Shown piece after piece: positions 63,198 to 64,000 of a DNA stretch of 64,000 nt. Origin of the DNA: Anaerosporobacter faecicola. GTDB lineage: Bacteria; Bacillota; Clostridia; Lachnospirales; Lachnospiraceae. The notes below the pieces were generated by a model. It saw only the letters and a list, made by a program, of their open reading frames with translations. It was not told the DNA's origin and ran no database searches. Each line of letters opens with the position of its first letter. Position 1 is the stretch's first letter. Where the stretch lies: the NCBI RefSeq assembly GCF_012070565.1, contig NZ_JAAQRO010000022.1, positions 62,001 through 126,000 of the forward strand, read 5' to 3'. The translations under genes and the position numbers were made by a program.

Positions 63198-63842
63198 TTA
63201 CATATATTTTCTTAGTTGTTTTCCAACACTTATTTTTTGTAGAGGAAGTCTGTATAATAACTTTCTGCATAGGTTCGATAGTAAAATTCCAACTAAAATC
63301 ATAAGGGAGGAAACGATAATACCGTGATGAAAGCTTAGATTGATATTCTTCACAACAATATCTCCTAGTAAATACATTGCAAAAAAGGCTATGGTGAATG
63401 CAATCGTACTTTCAACAAACCGCTTAAAAGCGGTACCCATATATAGTAAGAATATACAAGCTTCTACTGCATATAGAAGAAGTCGTCTCGAACAGAGAAT
63501 CTCATATGCTTCTGATCCATTTTGCTTATAGTATGTTAGAATCACATATAGAATGTAATTTACTATAGTAAAGAATGCAGATACCTTGTTTGGTAGATTT
63601 ACTACAAGCTCTTTCTTCTTTGGCGATGATGCGATTAGTGTAGAAGCCTCTAGAATATGCGCCTCCTGAACAGTAAACATTGCTGACATCAATATATAGA
63701 ATATTCCTAATCGATACCCTTCTTCATCAAATATCAGAAAAAGCCAGCCCATTACAAACATAAAAATTCCCAATACGGAAAACAAACCAAATTGATACGA
63801 GTATCTTAACAATTTCAATTCTGTCTTAATTCGATTGATCAT
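63198..63842 (-). CDS. six-helix membrane protein, ABC-2-like
   Basis: 214 aa. About six hydrophobic segments (20-38, 40-60, 85-105, 118-138, 145-160, 168-188) with short polar loops, and a basic C-terminus. It looks like a small exporter permease of the ABC-2 type, though no signature is clear. Its start overlaps the end of the upstream gene by 17 bp, so the two are translated together. Confidence 0.6.
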   Translation of the reverse strand: MINRIKTELKLLRYSYQFGLFSVLGIFMFVMGWLFLIFDEEGYRLGIFYILMSAMFTVQEAHILEASTLIASSPKKKELVVNLPNKVSAFFTIVNYILYVILTYYKQNGSEAYEILCSRRLLLYAVEACIFLLYMGTAFKRFVESTIAFTIAFFAMYLLGDIVVKNINLSFHHGIIVSSLMILVGILLSNLCRKLLYRLPLQKISVGKQLRKYM

Positions 63843-64000
63843 AGTAACTAGCTTCCACTCCCTTCATTGATAGCTTCTGGTTAAGGACCAATAATCCCAC
63901 AAGTACTCCTATGAGAATTATATACACCCATACATCATAATGCATATTCCAAGTTGCAAATCCCACAATTGAGTATAGAGTTAGTAAAACATAATTCACT
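63826..64000 (-). CDS. membrane protein, C-terminal fragment at window edge
   Basis: The last 57 residues (58 codons with the stop) of a gene that enters from beyond 64000. Two hydrophobic helices (VNYVLLTLYSIVGFATW, VWVYIILIGVLVGLLVLN) and a short polar tail. Probably a partner permease of the next gene, which it overlaps by 17 bp. Confidence 0.6.
   Translation of the reverse strand, partial: VNYVLLTLYSIVGFATWNMHYDVWVYIILIGVLVGLLVLNQKLSMKGVEASYYDQSN

Noticed and set aside
1-64000. tRNA, rRNA, transposase or prophage genes
   Set aside because: I looked for tRNA TTCGA arms, rRNA blocks, integrase and transposase motifs and saw none; a covariance search could still reveal a missed small RNA.

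Overview
The window looks like a chromosomal segment of an anaerobic, low-GC Firmicute of class Clostridia, most likely family Lachnospiraceae. Three things point there. The gene set includes a bifurcating-type [FeFe] hydrogenase operon, reverse rubrerythrin, MutS2, YhaM, VanW, and a condensation-like protein paired with a DUF6320-type protein. Ribosome binding sites are strong AGGAGG-type. Intrinsic terminators are AT-rich hairpins followed by T-runs. I saw no rRNA, tRNA, CRISPR array, phage or transposase. The species assignment is inference.

Layout. 1-7.2 kb (minus strand): a two-component system, a very large lipoprotein solute-binding protein, two sugar-type ABC permeases without an ATPase, and the start of a membrane-fusion adaptor. 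7.7-18.9 kb: small accessory units, namely a LysR regulator with a condensation-like acyltransferase and a zinc-ribbon membrane protein, a MATE pump divergent from a second LysR gene, an acyltransferase-3 protein, a lipoprotein, a GyrI-like protein, and a TetR-CPBP protease operon with a clear operator. 18.9-29.3 kb: a four-domain sulfur-transfer fusion protein, a GH53 galactanase lipoprotein with palindromic upstream sites, an rtcB remnant, a GNAT protein, two diguanylate cyclases and RlmD. 29.6-49 kb is mostly core functions: YhaM, a degenerate HtrA-like protein, MutS2 with a PhoB-type two-component pair, TrmL, CheX, an Lrp-aminotransferase pair, an AIR-synthase-like protein, VanW, a DEDDh exonuclease, endonuclease III, a B12/radical-SAM protein and AsnS.

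49-57 kb holds a six-gene hydrogenase operon on the minus strand: hydC, hydB, hydA, a small [2Fe-2S] protein, a sensory-type hydrogenase with a PAS domain, and a SpoIIE/PP2C phosphatase. A Rex-like operator overlaps its putative promoter. A LytS-type kinase and its response regulator lie just upstream. 59.8-61.4 kb: a PerR/Fur regulator and rubrerythrin, whose promoters carry similar 15-bp palindromes. The window ends with xylulokinase and part of an ABC-2-like membrane cassette.

The most interesting non-coding signal is a 50-nt element, 43/50 identical without gaps, at 2597 and 56822. Each copy is followed by an intrinsic terminator reading the same way, so it could be a pair of small RNAs. 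The most interesting protein signals are the putative H2-sensing module in the hydrogenase operon and an HtrA-like protein that has lost its catalytic Ser and His.
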